Origin: Bacillota bacterium
GTDB lineage: Bacteria; Bacillota_A; Clostridia; DSM-8532
DNA: 6,566 nt
NCBI GenBank assembly: GCA_023424865.1
Contig: JAFADM010000181.1
Location: 1 to 6,566 of the forward strand
Direction of reading: 5' to 3'
Shown: positions 4,955-6,566 of the stretch, one piece after another
Layout: each line of letters starts with the position of its first letter
How positions within the stretch are numbered: the stretch's first letter is position 1
Position numbers and translations under genes: made by a program
The notes under the pieces: generated by a model
What the model was told of the DNA's origin: nothing
Databases searched by the model: none
Seen by the model: the letters and a program-made list of their open reading frames with translations, nothing else

Positions 4955-5734
4955 ATGGGAATTTTAGCGATTAACGCGAGTTTCCGAGGCGACAACGGAT
5001 ATACGAGCTTCCTAATCGAGAAGCTTTTTGAAGGAGCCCTCGAAGCGGGAGTTGCCTGCGAGAAGCTTAATTTGAATCCTTTGAAAATTAATCACTGCGT
5101 CGACTGCCAGGCTTGCCAGACTGAAAACCATCGTTTGAAATGTATCCATAAGGACGATGCGGAAATGGTTTTTTCAAAAATGAAAGCTTCGGACATTATC
5201 GTATTCGCCACTCCCATTTATGTACTGGATATGTCAAGCTTGCTTAAAACCTTGCTGGAACGTTTATATTTCACCTGTGAAATGAACGGGTTTAAAATTA
5301 CAAAGAGCGGCCTTCCGTTCCATGATATTGATCCTGACATTTGCTCAAAACGCTTCGTTTACCTGATAACCTGTGATAATGCGTCAAAGGAAACGACACG
5401 AACGGCAGAAACCTTTTTTAAAGAATATGCGAAATTTATGGATGCAGAAAATGTCGGAGCTTTAGTCCGCAGGACAGGGGCACTGGTGGGACACGGAAAG
5501 GACAGGAGCAGAGAAGAAACTTTTCCGGCCATATTTGACATCCATGATGCTTATAAGCAGGCGGGCCGTGAGCTTGCCGCTTATGGCAAAATACTACCGT
5601 CCACACAAAATCGGGCAAATAAAGCCATAATAAGCGTCCCGCCGTTTTTCAGACATCTCGTTAAAGTAAATTTTGTAAAAAAAAGAATCGAAGAAATAAG
5701 CAAAATGACAATGAGTACAGTCAAAAAGAGATGA
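4955..5734 (+). CDS. Flavodoxin-fold NAD(P)H-dependent oxidoreductase / iron-sulfur flavoprotein-like protein
   Basis: The 259-residue protein has the NADPH-dependent FMN reductase / flavodoxin fold: an FMN phosphate-binding start (ILAINASFRGDNGYTSFLIEKL, about 3-24) and the second flavin loop FATPIYVLDMSSLLKTLLERL (84-104). Between them is a Cys cluster, C48-x2-C51-x2-C54-x8-C63, close to the CX2CX2CX4-7C iron-sulfur motif of archaeal and clostridial Isf proteins but with a longer last gap. It may hold a 4Fe-4S cluster plus FMN and pass electrons to a small acceptor; the substrate is unknown. The C-terminal half is less conserved and ends in a basic stretch. ATG at 4955 follows AAGGTGGG by six bases. 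The 24-base gap from the TetR gene suggests one mRNA under its control. Confidence 0.85.
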   Translation: MGILAINASFRGDNGYTSFLIEKLFEGALEAGVACEKLNLNPLKINHCVDCQACQTENHRLKCIHKDDAEMVFSKMKASDIIVFATPIYVLDMSSLLKTLLERLYFTCEMNGFKITKSGLPFHDIDPDICSKRFVYLITCDNASKETTRTAETFFKEYAKFMDAENVGALVRRTGALVGHGKDRSREETFPAIFDIHDAYKQAGRELAAYGKILPSTQNRANKAIISVPPFFRHLVKVNFVKKRIEEISKMTMSTVKKR

Positions 5735-5756
5735 CACGGTCATCCGTGCCAATTGC

Positions 5757-5796
5757 AAAAAGGCAGCCCTCTCCGCCAAAGCGGAGCCGGCTGCCC
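5757..5796 (-). terminator. Intrinsic terminator for the leftward gene at 5845-6566
   Basis: GGCAGCC (5762-5768) pairs with GGCTGCC (5789-5795), and inside, across a 2x2 internal loop, CTCCGC (5771-5776) pairs with GCGGAG (5781-5786) around a CAAA loop. Read leftward the stem is followed by five T (5761-5757), a proper minus-strand terminator. On the plus strand only a weak T-poor tail follows, but the hairpin may also help end the convergent TetR/flavoprotein transcript. Confidence 0.85.
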
Positions 5797-5844
5797 TTCG
5801 TCCATGTTAACTGTTTTAAACTAAAGAAATCTCCCCTGATTTAT

Positions 5845-6566
5845 TTAGTTGGTATAGCTTGAAATAAAATTGTCCAGTTCCTCTTGGGGCAGATAGCCCC
5901 TCGCTGGAGTATAGAGCACACCTTCCACCTCTACGGCAAGCTTTCCGTCTCCTATATCATAGAATCGGAGGGCTTTACTGTCCTCAGCGGACTGGCCCAG
6001 CTCTACCGTCAGATAGAGGGAACTGCTGTCGGCACCTACATCCGTTTTCTCCATCCGGTAATAGGACATCATGTCAAAGAAGGGTTCACGAGACCATTGA
6101 GGCTCACTGCAAAGGATGCTGACAGAGGAGTCAGGATTGTACAGCTTCATATAATTCACGCTGCCCTCCTCCACTCCTGCCACTTCCTCCAGGGTTGGCA
6201 CCTGAGGCTTCTGCCCGTTAAGCTTAGCAAAGGCCTGGGAAAGCTCAGAAGATATTTTCATATACCCGCCGAAGATACTAACATAATTAGAGTCAGGATA
6301 GACCTGCATATGGAGTATAGCCCCATCCTCCATCACCAGGTTTACCGGAACCCTGGGGCCTTCGGTAGGAGATTCCTTACCTGTTGCCGCAAGGTCCACG
6401 ACCTGCAGCCCGGGAAGCTCCTTTTCAAGAAGCTCCAGAAGCGCCTTATCTCCCCAGGTTCCCAGCCAGGAGGCATCCTCCTCGCTTCTTAGCTCTACTG
6501 CCTTGATCGTCGGATTCTCGGACAGCATCGTCATAATCTGGGATACTGTCAGGGCTTCCTTCTCTA
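5845..6566 (-). CDS. Hypothetical protein with internal repeat, N-terminus outside window
   Basis: The leftward frame is open to the right edge: codons upstream of the first visible ATG (6534) read EKEALTVSQI and continue coding-like, with no ribosome binding site before that ATG. The gene therefore most likely starts beyond the window; 239 residues are visible. The protein is acidic and soluble in this part, with one Cys and no membrane segment. Two segments resemble each other: HMQVYPDSNYVSIFGG and YMKLYNPDSSVSILCS, both followed by helix-prone stretches, which hints at a duplicated beta-rich unit. The C-terminus (KLAVEVEGVLYTPARGYLPQEELDNFISSY) looks like a small closing domain. I do not recognise the family. 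A leftward terminator follows the stop. The long plus-strand frame over the same region (5884-6492) is rich in His, Arg and Leu and lacks recognisable motifs, so it is taken as a shadow. Confidence 0.75.
   Translation of the reverse strand, partial: EKEALTVSQIMTMLSENPTIKAVELRSEEDASWLGTWGDKALLELLEKELPGLQVVDLAATGKESPTEGPRVPVNLVMEDGAILHMQVYPDSNYVSIFGGYMKISSELSQAFAKLNGQKPQVPTLEEVAGVEEGSVNYMKLYNPDSSVSILCSEPQWSREPFFDMMSYYRMEKTDVGADSSSLYLTVELGQSAEDSKALRFYDIGDGKLAVEVEGVLYTPARGYLPQEELDNFISSYTN

Noticed and set aside
5735..5748. Terminator CACGG/CCGTG directly after the flavoprotein gene
   Set aside because: Only a 5-bp stem with no T-run; the stronger hairpin at 5762-5795 follows closely.
5884..6492. 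Plus-strand frame of 202 codons
   Set aside because: Antisense to the leftward gene, with His/Arg/Leu-rich shadow composition, no ribosome binding site and no family motifs.

Overview
The window looks like part of the chromosome of an anaerobic, low-to-moderate-GC Firmicute, most likely a Clostridia-type organism. This rests on consensus AGGAGG ribosome binding sites, the LarB/LarC type, an ECF sigma factor gene overlapping a one-pass membrane protein gene, and a flavodoxin-like protein with a cysteine cluster. The species cannot be named from the sequence.

Positions 1-2302 (minus strand) hold larB followed by larC, joined by a 4-base ATGA overlap. They make and nickel-load the nickel-pincer nucleotide (NPN) cofactor used by lactate racemase (LarA) and related enzymes. 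larC runs off the left edge. LarC is a single uninterrupted frame and carries a roughly 104-residue insertion in which 45 residues are histidine. LarE and LarA are not in the window.

Positions 2303-2610 are a divergent intergenic region. A good larB promoter faces left and a plausible sigma-gene promoter faces right. Their -35 boxes lie inside the two arms of an inverted repeat that also encloses a GC-rich hairpin, so shared control is possible.

Positions 2611-3766 (plus strand) hold an ECF-type sigma factor gene overlapping by 14 bases a gene for a single-pass membrane protein, the usual layout of a sigma/anti-sigma pair. A 16-bp inverted repeat follows (3790-3853).

Positions 3836-4141 (minus strand) hold the C-terminal remnant of a GNAT acetyltransferase, cut off upstream by an array of five 15-bp AT-rich tandem repeats (4146-4220). 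Next come a promoter and a near-perfect 32-bp palindrome that is probably the operator of the TetR-family gene at 4307-4930. That gene forms a two-gene unit with a flavodoxin-fold, cysteine-motif oxidoreductase (4955-5734). A second site matching 16 of 17 operator bases lies inside the GNAT remnant.

Positions 5762-5795 form a terminator hairpin oriented for a leftward gene of unknown function (5845-6566), whose start lies beyond the right edge. I see no tRNA, rRNA, CRISPR array or intact mobile element. The most interesting parts are the His-rich LarC insertion, the symmetric divergent promoter region, and the repeat array plus palindrome in front of the TetR/flavoprotein unit.
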